A stretch of DNA of 64,000 nucleotides from Saccharopolyspora_C sp040643635 (GTDB lineage: Bacteria > Actinomycetota > Actinomycetes > Mycobacteriales > Pseudonocardiaceae): contig NZ_JBEYUS010000001.1 in the NCBI RefSeq assembly GCF_040643635.1, positions 124,001 to 188,000 on the forward strand. Direction: 5' to 3'. Positions 16,676 through 24,042 of this stretch are shown one piece after another (position 1 is the first letter of the stretch; each line of letters begins with the position of its first letter). The position numbers and the translations under genes were made by a program. The notes beneath the pieces are model-generated. The model did no database searches. It worked only from the letters and a program-made list of their open reading frames with translations, and had not been told where the DNA came from.

Positions 16676-17536
16676 ATGACGACCGCCCTGGTGGATCCGC
16701 GCGCCGAGACCCGGACCGGATCCCGCACGCCGACGCCGCGCGACTACGTGATGTGCCCGCCGGAGCACTTCGCGGTGGAGTACGTGATCAACCCGTGGAT
16801 GGATCCGGACCGGCCGGTGGACGTCGAGCTCGCGCTGCGCCAGTGGGAGGAGCTGAAGCGGACCTACGAGCGGCTGGGGCACGCGGTGTCGGTGGTGCCC
16901 GCGCAGCCGGGGCTGCCGGACATGGTGTTCGCCGCGAACTCCGGCACCGTCATCGGCGGCCGGGTGCTGGGTTCCCGGTTCCGCGCGGAGCAGCGGGCCG
17001 CGGAGGCGGAGCACTTCCGCCGCTGGTTCGCCGCGAACGGCTACCGCGAGATCGTGATGCCGTCGCGGATCAACGAGGCGGAGGGCGACTTCGCGTGGAC
17101 CGGTGGCCTGCTGCTGGCGGGCACCGGCTTCCGCACTGACCCGGACGCGCACGCGGAGGCGCAGGAGGCGCTGGGCGTGCCGGTGGTGTCGTTGCGGCTG
17201 GTCGACGCCCGCTTCTACCACCTGGACACGGCGCTGTTCGTGCTGGAACAGGGCGAGCACCCGCAGATCGCCTACTACCCGGAGGCGTTCTCGGCGGGTT
17301 CGCGGCGGGTGCTGGAGCGGTTGTTCCCGGACGCGGTCGTCGCGGATGCCGCGGACGCCGAGTGCCTGGGGTTGAACGGGGTCTCCGACGGGCGGCACGT
17401 GGTGCTGCCGCTGGAGGCGACCGGGCTGGCCGCGAAGCTGCGGGCCCGCGGTTACGAGCCGATCCACGTGGACATCTCGGAACTGCGCAAATCGGGTGGC
17501 GGGCCGAAGTGCTGCACGATGGAGCTGCACGGCTGA
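16676..17536 (+). CDS. ddaH: Dimethylarginine dimethylaminohydrolase (DDAH)
   Basis: An amidinotransferase-superfamily enzyme (286 residues) that hydrolyses N-methylated arginines to citrulline and methylamines. Catalytic elements can be seen: the substrate loop PDMVFAANSG, the acidic/Trp region EAEGDFAWTGG, the general-base histidine in RFYHLDTALFVLE, and the nucleophilic Cys in the C-terminal GGGPKCCTMEL. The frame is open to 16637, but ATG 16676 coincides with the predicted transcription start. In M. tuberculosis the homologue is followed by ornithine aminotransferase genes; here none follows, and the next gene is convergent. An arginine-deiminase-like activity cannot be excluded. Confidence 0.85.
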   Translation: MTTALVDPRAETRTGSRTPTPRDYVMCPPEHFAVEYVINPWMDPDRPVDVELALRQWEELKRTYERLGHAVSVVPAQPGLPDMVFAANSGTVIGGRVLGSRFRAEQRAAEAEHFRRWFAANGYREIVMPSRINEAEGDFAWTGGLLLAGTGFRTDPDAHAEAQEALGVPVVSLRLVDARFYHLDTALFVLEQGEHPQIAYYPEAFSAGSRRVLERLFPDAVVADAADAECLGLNGVSDGRHVVLPLEATGLAAKLRARGYEPIHVDISELRKSGGGPKCCTMELHG

Positions 17537-17591
17537 CCGGCCGCGCGTTCGGGGGCGCCGACGGTTCCCCGCAACCGCCGGCGCGGATCGA

Positions 17592-18500
17592 TCACTGTTC
17601 CAGCACTGCCTGCACGCCGAGTTCGATCTCGATGGTCGGACCGACGACGGCGATGCCCTTGGCGAGGGTGGCCTGCCAGTTCACCGCGTAGTCCTCGCGG
17701 CGCAGCGTGGTGCTGGCGCGGCAGGCGGCCCGCCGGTCGCTCTCGAACCCGGGCCCCTGCCAGGTCCGCTGCCCGAGGTACGCGGTGTCGAGCTGCACGT
17801 TGCTGCTGGTGCCGCGGAGCGTGAAGGCGCCGTCGATGAGCCAGCGGTCGCCGCGGACCTGGTGGAACTTGGTGCTGCTGAAGTACAGCTTCGGGTAGTT
17901 CTCCACGTCGAGGAAGTCCGCGGACCGCAGGTGGGTGTCCCGCATGTTCACCCCGGTGTCGATGCTGTCGGCGTCGATGACGACGTCGATCCGGGAGTCC
18001 TCGAAGCGGCGCCCGACCTGGATCTGCCCCTCGAAGGAGTTGAACCGGCCGCGGATCTTCGACATGCCGACGTGCTGCGCGACGAAGTGGATCTCGGTGT
18101 GCGTGGGGTCGAAGGTCCACGTGCCGGGCTGCGGCAGCGCCAGCGAGTTGTCCGATTCGAGCCGCACGCCGCCGAGCGAGGTGTGCTGGTTGACCCGGAC
18201 CTCGATGCGGGCGCTCTTTCGCTTGAAGCCGCCGGCGTTGATCGAGATCTTGTGCATACCGGGCTGCACCGTTGCAAGGAACGAGCCGTAGCTGTCCGTG
18301 TCGGCCTGGGCGATCTGCTGGTTGAGCCGGTCGGTGATGGTGACCGTGGCGCCCGGCAGCAGCTTGCCCATCTCGTCGTGCACCTGGCAGCTGATCACGC
18401 CGCCGTCGAGGGGGGTTTCCGGCAGGTAGCCGGCGTTCCCGGCGCCGGGACGTGGGGCGGCGCCCGTGTTCCCGCGGCGCCTGCGCAGTTTGGCGAACAT
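17592..18500 (-). CDS. YceI-family protein with N-terminal carboxypeptidase-regulatory-like domain
   Basis: A 302-residue two-domain protein. After a basic N-terminus (MFAKLRRRRG), residues ~30-110 form a carboxypeptidase-regulatory-like beta-sandwich (ISCQVHDEMGKLLPGATVTI ... YGSFLATVQPGMHKISINAGG). Residues ~125-300 form a YceI lipocalin-like barrel (GTWTFDPTHTEIHFVAQHVG ... STKFHQVRGDRWLIDGAFTLRG). YceI proteins bind isoprenoid or other lipid ligands. No clear signal peptide is visible, so the protein may be cytoplasmic or surface-associated by another route. It is convergent with ddaH and divergent from htpX. The ligand is unknown. Confidence 0.8.
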   Translation of the reverse strand: MFAKLRRRRGNTGAAPRPGAGNAGYLPETPLDGGVISCQVHDEMGKLLPGATVTITDRLNQQIAQADTDSYGSFLATVQPGMHKISINAGGFKRKSARIEVRVNQHTSLGGVRLESDNSLALPQPGTWTFDPTHTEIHFVAQHVGMSKIRGRFNSFEGQIQVGRRFEDSRIDVVIDADSIDTGVNMRDTHLRSADFLDVENYPKLYFSSTKFHQVRGDRWLIDGAFTLRGTSSNVQLDTAYLGQRTWQGPGFESDRRAACRASTTLRREDYAVNWQATLAKGIAVVGPTIEIELGVQAVLEQ

Positions 18501-18800
18501 CTTGGATCCTTTCCGCTCTCCCGCCCACCCCCTGTGCGGAAGAGTCGTTCATTCGGTGGCGCGGTCATGCTAGGCCGAAACGATCTCGGCGTCCCGATCC
18601 CGTGCAGGATGATCCAAACTATGCAGGTCATCGTTGCATAACGGTCGAACCGGTCTGGACCTCTCGGGTGGTGCGGGGCACTCCGCCGCGGCGGAACTCC
18701 ACCCGCGCGCCACGCGTTCTCCCAGTGGGTCCCGATCGGAACGGCGCAACGATTCCGCAGGTCCGAGGCGATCCCAGGAAGTTCCGGAGGCGAACGAGCG
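18501..18800. other. Divergent intergenic region between yceI-like gene and htpX
   Basis: 300 bp without a convincing gene. It has lower GC around 18595-18640 and contains a GTTGCATAACGG stretch at 18633-18644. It must hold the promoters of both neighbours, but I cannot assign -35/-10 pairs with confidence. Confidence 0.5.
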
Positions 18801-19703
18801 GTGAGCGGCGACAGGTACGGAGGGCACAGCGCGGTGGGTGGGCACGTCAACGGACTCAAGACCGCACTGCTGCTGGGCGGGATGAGCGCCCTGGTCCTTC
18901 TGGTGGGCTCCTTGTTCGGCCGAGTGGGCCTGGTCGTGGCGCTGGTCGTGGCGCTCGGCATGAACGGCTACGCCTATTTCAATTCGGCAAAGCTGGCGTT
19001 GCGTTCCATGCACGCCCGGCCCGTGTCGGAGGCGGAGCAGCCCGCGATGTACCGCATCGTGCGGGAGCTGGCGACCTCCGCGCGGCAGCCGATGCCCGCG
19101 CTCTACATCAGCCCCACCCGGGCGCCGAACGCGTTCGCCACCGGCCGCAACCCGCGCAACGCGGCGGTGTGCTGCACCAGCGGCATCCTCGAACTGCTCG
19201 ACGAGCGCGAGCTGCGCGCCGTGCTCGGGCACGAGCTGTCCCACGTGTACAACCGGGACATCCTGATCTCCAGCGTGGCCGGGGCGCTGGCCAGCGTGGT
19301 CACCTTCCTGGCGAACTTCGGGATGCTGTTCGGCATGTTCGGCGGCAACGACGAGGACCGGCCCAGCCCGGTCGCGATGCTGCTGATCGCCCTGCTGGGC
19401 CCGGTGGCCGCCGCGGTGGTGCAGATGGCGGTGAGCCGGTCCCGCGAGTACCAGGCCGACGCGTCCGGCGCGGAGCTCACCGGCGATCCGCTGGCGCTCG
19501 CCTCCGCGCTGCGCAAGCTGGAGCGCGGCACCCAGCAGGCGCCGCTCGCCCCCGAACCGCAGCTGGTGTCGCAGTCGCACCTGATGATCGCGAACCCGTT
19601 CCGGCCGGGGGAGCGGATGGCGCGCCTGTTCTCCACCCACCCGCCGATCAGCGAGCGGGTGCAGCGGCTCGAAGGGATGGCCGGCCGCAGGCTGATGCCC
19701 TGA
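18801..19703 (+). CDS. htpX: HtpX-family membrane zinc metalloprotease (M48)
   Basis: A 300-residue M48 protease. The zinc-binding motif HELSH is present in AVLGHELSHVYNRDIL, with the third ligand Glu probably in SREYQADASGAEL. Hydrophobic segments are at about residues 20-37 and 40-58 near the N-terminus and at about 155-175 and 190-210 around the active-site core, so the catalytic site faces the cytoplasm as in E. coli HtpX (293 residues). Members of the family degrade misfolded membrane proteins under stress. The GTG start follows CGGAGGCGAACGAGCG. The last six codons are tandemly duplicated just after the stop (see 19686-19721). Confidence 0.92.
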   Translation: MSGDRYGGHSAVGGHVNGLKTALLLGGMSALVLLVGSLFGRVGLVVALVVALGMNGYAYFNSAKLALRSMHARPVSEAEQPAMYRIVRELATSARQPMPALYISPTRAPNAFATGRNPRNAAVCCTSGILELLDERELRAVLGHELSHVYNRDILISSVAGALASVVTFLANFGMLFGMFGGNDEDRPSPVAMLLIALLGPVAAAVVQMAVSRSREYQADASGAELTGDPLALASALRKLERGTQQAPLAPEPQLVSQSHLMIANPFRPGERMARLFSTHPPISERVQRLEGMAGRRLMP

Positions 19704-19721
19704 CGCAGGCTGATGTCCTGA
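19686..19721 (+). repeat. 18-bp tandem duplication across the htpX stop
   Basis: CGCAGGCTGATGCCCTGA (19686-19703, including the stop) is followed immediately by CGCAGGCTGATGTCCTGA (19704-19721), 17 of 18 identical. The copy lies downstream of the stop and is probably a replication-slippage product. Confidence 0.85.
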
Positions 19722-19737
19722 AGCGGCCGGGCCCGCG

Positions 19738-20619
19738 TCAGGTGCCCGCGCCCGCCGAGCGCGCGACGTCCATGACGTACTCGCCGTAGGCGGACTTCGC
19801 GAGCTTGGCACCGAGCGCGTGGCACTGGTCGGCGGAGATGAACCCCATCCGCAGCGCGATCTCCTCCAGGCAGGCGATGCGCACGCCCTGCCGGTGCTCC
19901 AGCACCTGCACGAACTGCCCGGCCTCCAGCAGCGAGTCGTGCGTGCCGGTGTCCAGCCACGCGTAGCCGCGCCCCAGCTCGGTGAGGTGGGCGCGCCCCT
20001 GCTCCAGGTAGGTCGTGTTGACGTCGGTGATCTCCAGCTCGCCGCGCGGCGAGGGGGCCAGGCCGCGCGCGATCTCCACCACGTCGTTGTCGTAGAAGTA
20101 CAGGCCGGTGATGGCCTTGTTGGACCGCGGGTGCTCCGGTTTCTCCACGATGGAGACGAGCTTGCCGTTCCCGTCGACCTCGCCCACGCCGTAGCGGTGC
20201 GGGTCCCGGACCGGATAGCCGAACAGCGTGCAGCCGTCCAGGTCCCGGGTGGACTGCTGCAGCACCCGGGAGAAGCCCTGCCCGTAGAAGATGTTGTCGC
20301 CGAGCACCAGCGCCACCGGGTCACCGCCGATGAAGTCGGCGCCGATCACGAACGCCTCGGCGAGCCCGTTCGGCTGCGGCTGCTCCGCGTACTCGATGTT
20401 GATGCCGAACTGGGAGCCGTCGCCGAGCAGGCGCCGGAACAGCGGCAGGTCCACCGGGGTCGAGATGAGCAGCACGTCCCGCATGCCGGCGAGCATCAGC
20501 ACCGACAGCGGGTAGTACACCATCGGCTTGTCGTAGACCGGGAGCAGCTGCTTGGACACGGCCTGCGTCAGCGGGTGCAGCCGGGTGCCGCTGCCCCCCG
20601 CGAGCACGATTCCTCTCAC
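19738..20619 (-). CDS. rmlA: Glucose-1-phosphate thymidylyltransferase (RmlA)
   Basis: A nucleotidyltransferase of 293 residues, the standard RmlA length, which joins dTTP and glucose-1-phosphate to give dTDP-glucose, the first step to dTDP-rhamnose and many deoxysugars. The N-terminal loop GGSGTRLHPLTQAVSKQLLP and PVYDKPMVYYPLSVLMLAG are diagnostic; GDNIFYG and the sugar-site EKPEHPRSN and YAWLDTGTH are also present. GTG 20619 gives the canonical MRGIVLAGG start and is preceded by GGAGGG, so the long upstream open frame is not used. No rmlB, C or D is adjacent. It is convergent with htpX. Confidence 0.93.
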   Translation of the reverse strand: MRGIVLAGGSGTRLHPLTQAVSKQLLPVYDKPMVYYPLSVLMLAGMRDVLLISTPVDLPLFRRLLGDGSQFGINIEYAEQPQPNGLAEAFVIGADFIGGDPVALVLGDNIFYGQGFSRVLQQSTRDLDGCTLFGYPVRDPHRYGVGEVDGNGKLVSIVEKPEHPRSNKAITGLYFYDNDVVEIARGLAPSPRGELEITDVNTTYLEQGRAHLTELGRGYAWLDTGTHDSLLEAGQFVQVLEHRQGVRIACLEEIALRMGFISADQCHALGAKLAKSAYGEYVMDVARSAGAGT

Positions 20620-21153
20620 CCGGCATCCCTCCAGAGCCCGTGGGTCGGCCCCCACGGTAGTCGACCGGATTCGGGGTTCCGCCGGGTTTCCCAGGCGCAG
20701 TGGGCCACCGCACGGGGATGCTCCGCCGGGCTGCCCGGCCGGGGCTCGCCGGGCGCGGTGGGCCCCCTGGGGTTGCTCGGCCGGGGCTCGGCGCGAGGGC
20801 CTTGGGCAACCGCACGGGGCGTTGCTCGGCCGGGTCGCGAAGCCCGGCGCACTGGGTCCCCGAACGGGGGTGCTTCGCGGGTACTGCTCGGCCGGGTCGC
20901 GATGCCGGGTGCGGGACATCGGAGCGCGGCGCCCCGGTCGTCGCGGACGTCGTTGCGGGTCGCCGGGCGCTGAGTCCGCCTAGATCGTCTTCTCGGCGCC
21001 CGGACGCTCCGGCAGTCGCACGGCCGCCCGATCGGGCGACAGCGGCGATCGTAGGCGGTGTTGCGGGTGCGTGCCGACATCCCGGACCGGGTGCTGCCTC
21101 CCCGTGATGGCACCCGGCCCGGCCGCGCCGGTCCACGTCGGGGCGTCCGACGA
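20620..21153. repeat. Gene-free GC-rich interval with dispersed repeats
   Basis: About 530 bp between rmlA and yajQ with no convincing gene. It contains several copies of a short element: TGCTCGGCCGGGTCGCGA at 20823-20840 and 20885-20902, a shorter TGCTCGGCCGGG at 20774-20785, and related GCNCGGCCGGG variants nearby. Open frames on either strand here have repetitive, arginine/proline-rich translations and no start signal, so I treat them as spurious. The rmlA and yajQ promoters are both not identifiable. Confidence 0.55.
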
Positions 21154-21645
21154 TCAGCGGAAGTTCTCGAACTGCAGCGCCACGTCGAAGTCGGTGGCCT
21201 TCAGCAGCTGGATGACGTTCTGCAGGTCGTCCTTCTTCTTGCCGGAGATCCGCAGCTGGTCGCCCTGGATCTGCGCCTGCACGCCCTTCGGGCCCTCGTC
21301 GCGGATCTTCTTCGAGATCTTCTTCGCGACGTCCTGCTCGATGCCCTGCACCACCTTGCCGCTGACCCGGTAGATCTGCCCCGAGCTGGCGGGCTCACCG
21401 ACGTCGAAGGCCTTCAGCGAGATGCCCCGCTTGATCAACTTCTCCTTGAAGACCTCGATCGCGGCACGGCACCGCTCCTCGGTCTCCGACTCCAGTGCGA
21501 TCCCCTCCTGCCCGGACCACTGGATCTTCGTTCCGGTGCCGCGGAAGTCGAACCGGTTGGCGAGCTCCTTCGCCGCCTGGTTCAGCGCGTTGTCCACTTC
21601 CTGCCGGTCCACCTTGCTCACCACGTCGAACGACGGGTCTGCCAC
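21154..21645 (-). CDS. yajQ: YajQ-family nucleotide-binding protein
   Basis: A 163-residue YajQ/UPF0234 protein of exactly the family length. It starts ADPSFDVVSKVDRQEVDNAL and ends ATDFDVALQFENFR, both family hallmarks; the fold is two ferredoxin-like RNA-binding domains. Homologues bind nucleotides or c-di-GMP and RNA, and the window also encodes an EAL-domain phosphodiesterase. GTG 21645 is chosen because it gives the canonical start and follows AGGAGGTGCGCGAG. The tRNA-Tyr gene lies just upstream on the opposite strand. Confidence 0.93.
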   Translation of the reverse strand: MADPSFDVVSKVDRQEVDNALNQAAKELANRFDFRGTGTKIQWSGQEGIALESETEERCRAAIEVFKEKLIKRGISLKAFDVGEPASSGQIYRVSGKVVQGIEQDVAKKISKKIRDEGPKGVQAQIQGDQLRISGKKKDDLQNVIQLLKATDFDVALQFENFR

Positions 21646-21771
21646 CTCGCGCACCTCCTGTTGGGAACGGGCCTTGTCGCCCGGACACGCTACCGGCCCC
21701 ACCCCCTCGGGAAGCGGTCGCCGCGAGTCTGTATCCTTGTTCCCGCAAGCCAACGAGAGTCGGCTAGCGAA

Positions 21772-21852
21772 GCCAGGTTGCCCGAGCGGCCAAAGGGAGC
21801 TGACTGTAAATCAGCCGCGCAAGCTTCGGAGGTTCGAATCCTCCACCTGGCA
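21772..21852 (+). tRNA. tRNA-Tyr (GTA)
   Basis: An 81-nt class II tRNA. The acceptor stem GCCAGGT pairs with ACCTGGC (21845-21851), with discriminator A 21852. The anticodon GTA is at 21806-21808 in a CTGAC/TCAG-type stem, with a long variable arm and T-arm GGAGGTTCGAATCCTCC. CCA is not encoded. Its 3' half is duplicated at 23480 as the attachment site of a decayed element. Confidence 0.97.
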
Positions 21853-21875
21853 CACCAGCCGAAACGGCCCGGTGA
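21810..21875 (+). repeat. attL-type direct repeat (tRNA-Tyr 3' half plus downstream DNA)
   Basis: These 66 bp, from the anticodon arm through the 3' end of tRNA-Tyr and 23 bp beyond, recur without mismatch at 23480-23545. Similarity continues past them into the terminator hairpin. This is the typical signature of site-specific integration into a tRNA gene by a tyrosine recombinase. Confidence 0.92.
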
Positions 21876-21905
21876 ACTGCAAGAACAGGGTCACCGGGCC
21901 GTTTT
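21864..21905 (+). terminator. Intrinsic terminator of tRNA-Tyr
   Basis: The stem CGGCCCGGTGA (21865-21875) pairs perfectly with TCACCGGGCCG (21891-21901), followed by TTTT. A second copy with the same stem but a different loop lies at 23534-23575. Confidence 0.85.
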
Positions 21906-21972
21906 GTGTTGTCCGGTCGTGTCCGGCTAGCTACGGGTCTTCACGGCCGTCTGTGCCATATACGTGCCACAG

Positions 21973-22480
21973 TTAGGCGTCGCCGAGAAGATCTTGGACT
22001 CGCTGCCGGGCCGCCGTCTCGCCTCCGTCGAGGCACTTCGCGTAGACCCGGAGCAGGACGTGCACGCTGTGTCCCGCCCACTCGGCTACGCGCGTGGGTT
22101 CCACGCCGGCGTTGAGCCAGGTGGAGACCGCGGCGTGGCGGAGGTCGTAGGGACGCTTCGCCAACGGCGACGCCTGGACCTCCTCGGTAGACACCGCAGC
22201 GCGGGCACGCGCCCACACGCGGCCGTAGACGCTGCTTCCGAGCCGCCCGCCGCTTCGCTGGCCGGGGAACAGCCGACCGTCAGGCGCGGTGCCGTACAGC
22301 CGCAGATGGCGGTTCAGGTAGTTCGTGAGGCCCGGCGAGCAGGGGACCGGGCGACCGACTCCATCGGGTTCACCGGAGCAGCTTCCTTTCCCGTGCGAAG
22401 TCGAGTGCTTCCTTCAACGTCGTCCGTACGCAGTCGTTGATCCACGCACCAGCGACATCGTCACCATCTACACGGGCCCC
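21973..22480 (-). pseudogene. Tyrosine-recombinase integrase, frameshifted and internally deleted
   Basis: The C-terminal catalytic part is intact: RPYDLRHAAVSTWLNAG carries the HxxR-type motif (LRHA), EWAGHS gives the second histidine, and LRVYAKCLDG the nucleophilic tyrosine. Upstream, in continuous frame, comes YGTAPDGRLFPGQRSGGRLG, typical of actinobacterial element integrases. Further upstream the reading jumps frame at about 22370 (a TGA), where the other frame encodes VRTTLKEALDFARERKLL, a piece of the N-terminal core-binding domain. The central stretch with the first catalytic arginine, and most of the N-terminus, are missing. No functional recombinase can be made. It ends at TAA 21973-21975, about 120 bp from the tRNA. 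Confidence 0.8.
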
Positions 22481-22579
22481 GTCTCGAAAACGACTGGACC
22501 GAATGCGCCTACTGGGCTCCCGCGTCGACCCACGACGCGCAACCACGCAGTGAGTGGCAGTCCACATATCCTACCCAGC

Positions 22580-23212
22580 ATGCGGCCAACGGGAGTGCGG
22601 CAACGGATCCAGGAACTTCGTGACCAGGAACAGGAACAAGTCCGGGCTCGTCCGCAGCTCGCCCTGCGGCGAGAGCTGACCGACTTCATCCACGGATGCG
22701 CGCTGCTGTCCTACGGCGACGTTAGCGGTAGCGGGCTTATCGAGCCCTACCGTAAGGTCCTCGCGCTCTGGAACGAACCGACACAACACCGCACCGGGAG
22801 TCGTTTCGAGCGGATGAGTTTCGACTGCATCGAGCAGCTGCGGGTCTGCGAGCCGCTAGCCGAAGTGGCCGCAGGACCGCAGCGAGACGCAGTCCGTGAC
22901 GACGACGCGGCAGGGCCGGTGTTCGCGCGAATTCCGCCGAGCGTTCTCGTCGGCCGTGACACTCCCGACGCCCACTTCCCCATGGCCTGCCTGAACGCGG
23001 CCGGCTCTTTGCTGGACGACGTCATCACCCCGTACCGCGCGAGCCTGCTGATCACCAGCGTCGGCTACTTCGAGCCGACCGAAGAACGCGAACTGCTCGC
23101 AGCGATGAAAACCCTCCGCGTTCGTTACGAAGACCACCCCCAAGGTCGCCTAGCCGTAGACGACGACATCACCCGAGAACTTCGAACCTGGTTTGAGGCT
23201 GTTCCTCTGTAA
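22580..23212 (+). CDS. Hypothetical protein inside the element remnant
   Basis: A 210-residue protein with no family I recognise. The N-terminus is strongly charged and probably helical (RQRIQELRDQEQEQVRARPQ), followed by mixed alpha/beta sequence; there are no transmembrane segments, signal peptide or metal-binding motifs. The frame is open to 22325, but ATG 22580 fits a TATCCT hexamer at 22567-22572 ending 7 nt before it, which would give a leaderless mRNA. It is the only intact reading frame between the att repeats, so it is a cargo candidate that was retained while the integrase decayed. Confidence 0.6.
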   Translation: MRPTGVRQRIQELRDQEQEQVRARPQLALRRELTDFIHGCALLSYGDVSGSGLIEPYRKVLALWNEPTQHRTGSRFERMSFDCIEQLRVCEPLAEVAAGPQRDAVRDDDAAGPVFARIPPSVLVGRDTPDAHFPMACLNAAGSLLDDVITPYRASLLITSVGYFEPTEERELLAAMKTLRVRYEDHPQGRLAVDDDITRELRTWFEAVPL

Positions 23213-23235
23213 AAAGCGAGTGCAGCGCTCGTCGC

Positions 23236-23460
23236 TCAGGTGTTTCGGGTAATTCCGGGAGCCTCGGCAAGAGATCCGAGCATCGACCGAGCCGCCTCGG
23301 CCTGCCCGCCTTCGTCGATGCGCTCGACCCGCTCGGCCGCGTGCCGGTACCCGCCAAGCGTGCCGGAGAGGTGGCGGGGCTCTTCAGCCTCCCGGCGGGC
23401 GCACCGCGCCGAATCTGTGCCCGGATCTGTCAGGAAGAGAGCGTTGTTCGTGGTCAGCGC
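23236..23460 (-). pseudogene. Possible C-terminal gene fragment next to attR
   Basis: On the minus strand an open frame reads EEPRHLSGTLGGYRHAAERV and continues to a natural-looking charged C-terminus ending at 23236. It has no start of its own: extended upstream it runs straight into the duplicated tRNA-Tyr sequence. That suggests the 3' end of an element gene cut off by the att junction or by deletion. No product can be named, and it may be non-coding. Confidence 0.3.
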
Positions 23461-23479
23461 CCCGCGTCGCGTGGTCTGC

Positions 23480-23545
23480 ATCAGCCGCGCAAGCTTCGGA
23501 GGTTCGAATCCTCCACCTGGCACACCAGCCGAAACGGCCCGGTGA
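23480..23545 (+). repeat. attR-type direct repeat
   Basis: Perfect 66-bp copy of 21810-21875. It contains only the 3' half of tRNA-Tyr (no acceptor 5' strand, D-arm or anticodon), so it cannot make a tRNA and marks the distal boundary of the integrated element. Confidence 0.92.
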
Positions 23546-23575
23546 CCTGCTGAGGCAGGGTCACCGGGCCGTTTT
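23534..23575 (+). terminator. Second copy of the tRNA-Tyr terminator hairpin
   Basis: The same 11-bp stem (23535-23545 with 23561-23571) and TTTT tail as at 21864-21905, but the loop differs (CTGCTGAGGCAGGG in place of CTGCAAGAACAGGG). Confidence 0.8.
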
Positions 23576-23658
23576 CGTGGCCACGTACGGCCTGTCCGGG
23601 GCCGGCGTGACAGGTTCGTGCTACGACGAGCACGGAAATCCCGTGGTTCGAGGTGCTG

Positions 23659-23856
23659 ATGGAACGCATATCGTCACGATCGCTGGTAGCCGCGACGGTC
23701 ATCCTGGCGCTGACGCTGGTCGCCTTGCTGTCGACGACCGCTTCGTCGTCCTTGCTTCCGGGGCCGGTCTTGTGGGGTCTCGTAGTCCTCGTCGTGCTCC
23801 TGCTCGGCGCAAGCTTGACCGAGCTCGGCAGGCGGAAGCGACGTGGACGGACGTGA
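23659..23856 (+). CDS. Small two-helix membrane protein
   Basis: A 65-residue ORF starting MERISSRSLVAATVILALTL. Two hydrophobic segments are visible, about residues 8-25 and 33-52, followed by a basic C-terminus (GRRKRRGRT), which predicts an N-in/C-in hairpin. GAGG at 23650-23653 lies 5 nt before ATG 23659; an upstream Met at 23653 is possible. It lies just outside the element's distal repeat. Function unknown; no partner gene nearby. Confidence 0.45.
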   Translation: MERISSRSLVAATVILALTLVALLSTTASSSLLPGPVLWGLVVLVVLLLGASLTELGRRKRRGRT

Positions 23857-24042
23857 TGCAGCACGGCCACACCCGCAGTTCGGAGCCGGCGCAGCTCGTC
23901 GAGTAGATGGCGCCCTGCTCGGCTTGGGGCTCATTCGGATGCATGCGCGGTTCGCCGGACGACGATGACCGGAGCCCGCGGGTGCGCTGAACACGTGGGA
24001 GCAACCTCGACAACGCGTGAGCGGTCTCCGCGAGCTGCCCCG

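Larger units (their letters stand above)
21810..23545. mobile_element. Remnant of a tRNA-Tyr-integrated element (about 1.67 kb)
   Basis: Bounded by the perfect 66-bp direct repeats at 21810 and 23480, so excision would remove 1,670 bp. Inside are a broken tyrosine integrase next to the tRNA-proximal end, one intact gene of unknown function (22580-23212) and a possible gene fragment abutting the distal repeat. There are no replication, transfer or excisionase genes, so this is a strongly reduced relic. Similar integrases are carried by actinomycete integrative conjugative elements (AICEs), which use tRNA genes; that is the most likely ancestor. Confidence 0.85.

Noticed and set aside
20616..21113. 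Minus-strand ORFs between rmlA and yajQ
   Set aside because: Their Arg/Pro-rich translation follows the dispersed repeats and there is no start signal.
23480..23522. A second tRNA-Tyr gene
   Set aside because: Only the 3' half is present; there is no acceptor 5' strand, D-arm or anticodon.
23577..23906. ORF of 109 codons overlapping the small membrane protein
   Set aside because: Starts inside the terminator tail; the alternative frame encodes a convincing two-helix membrane protein with a ribosome-binding site.
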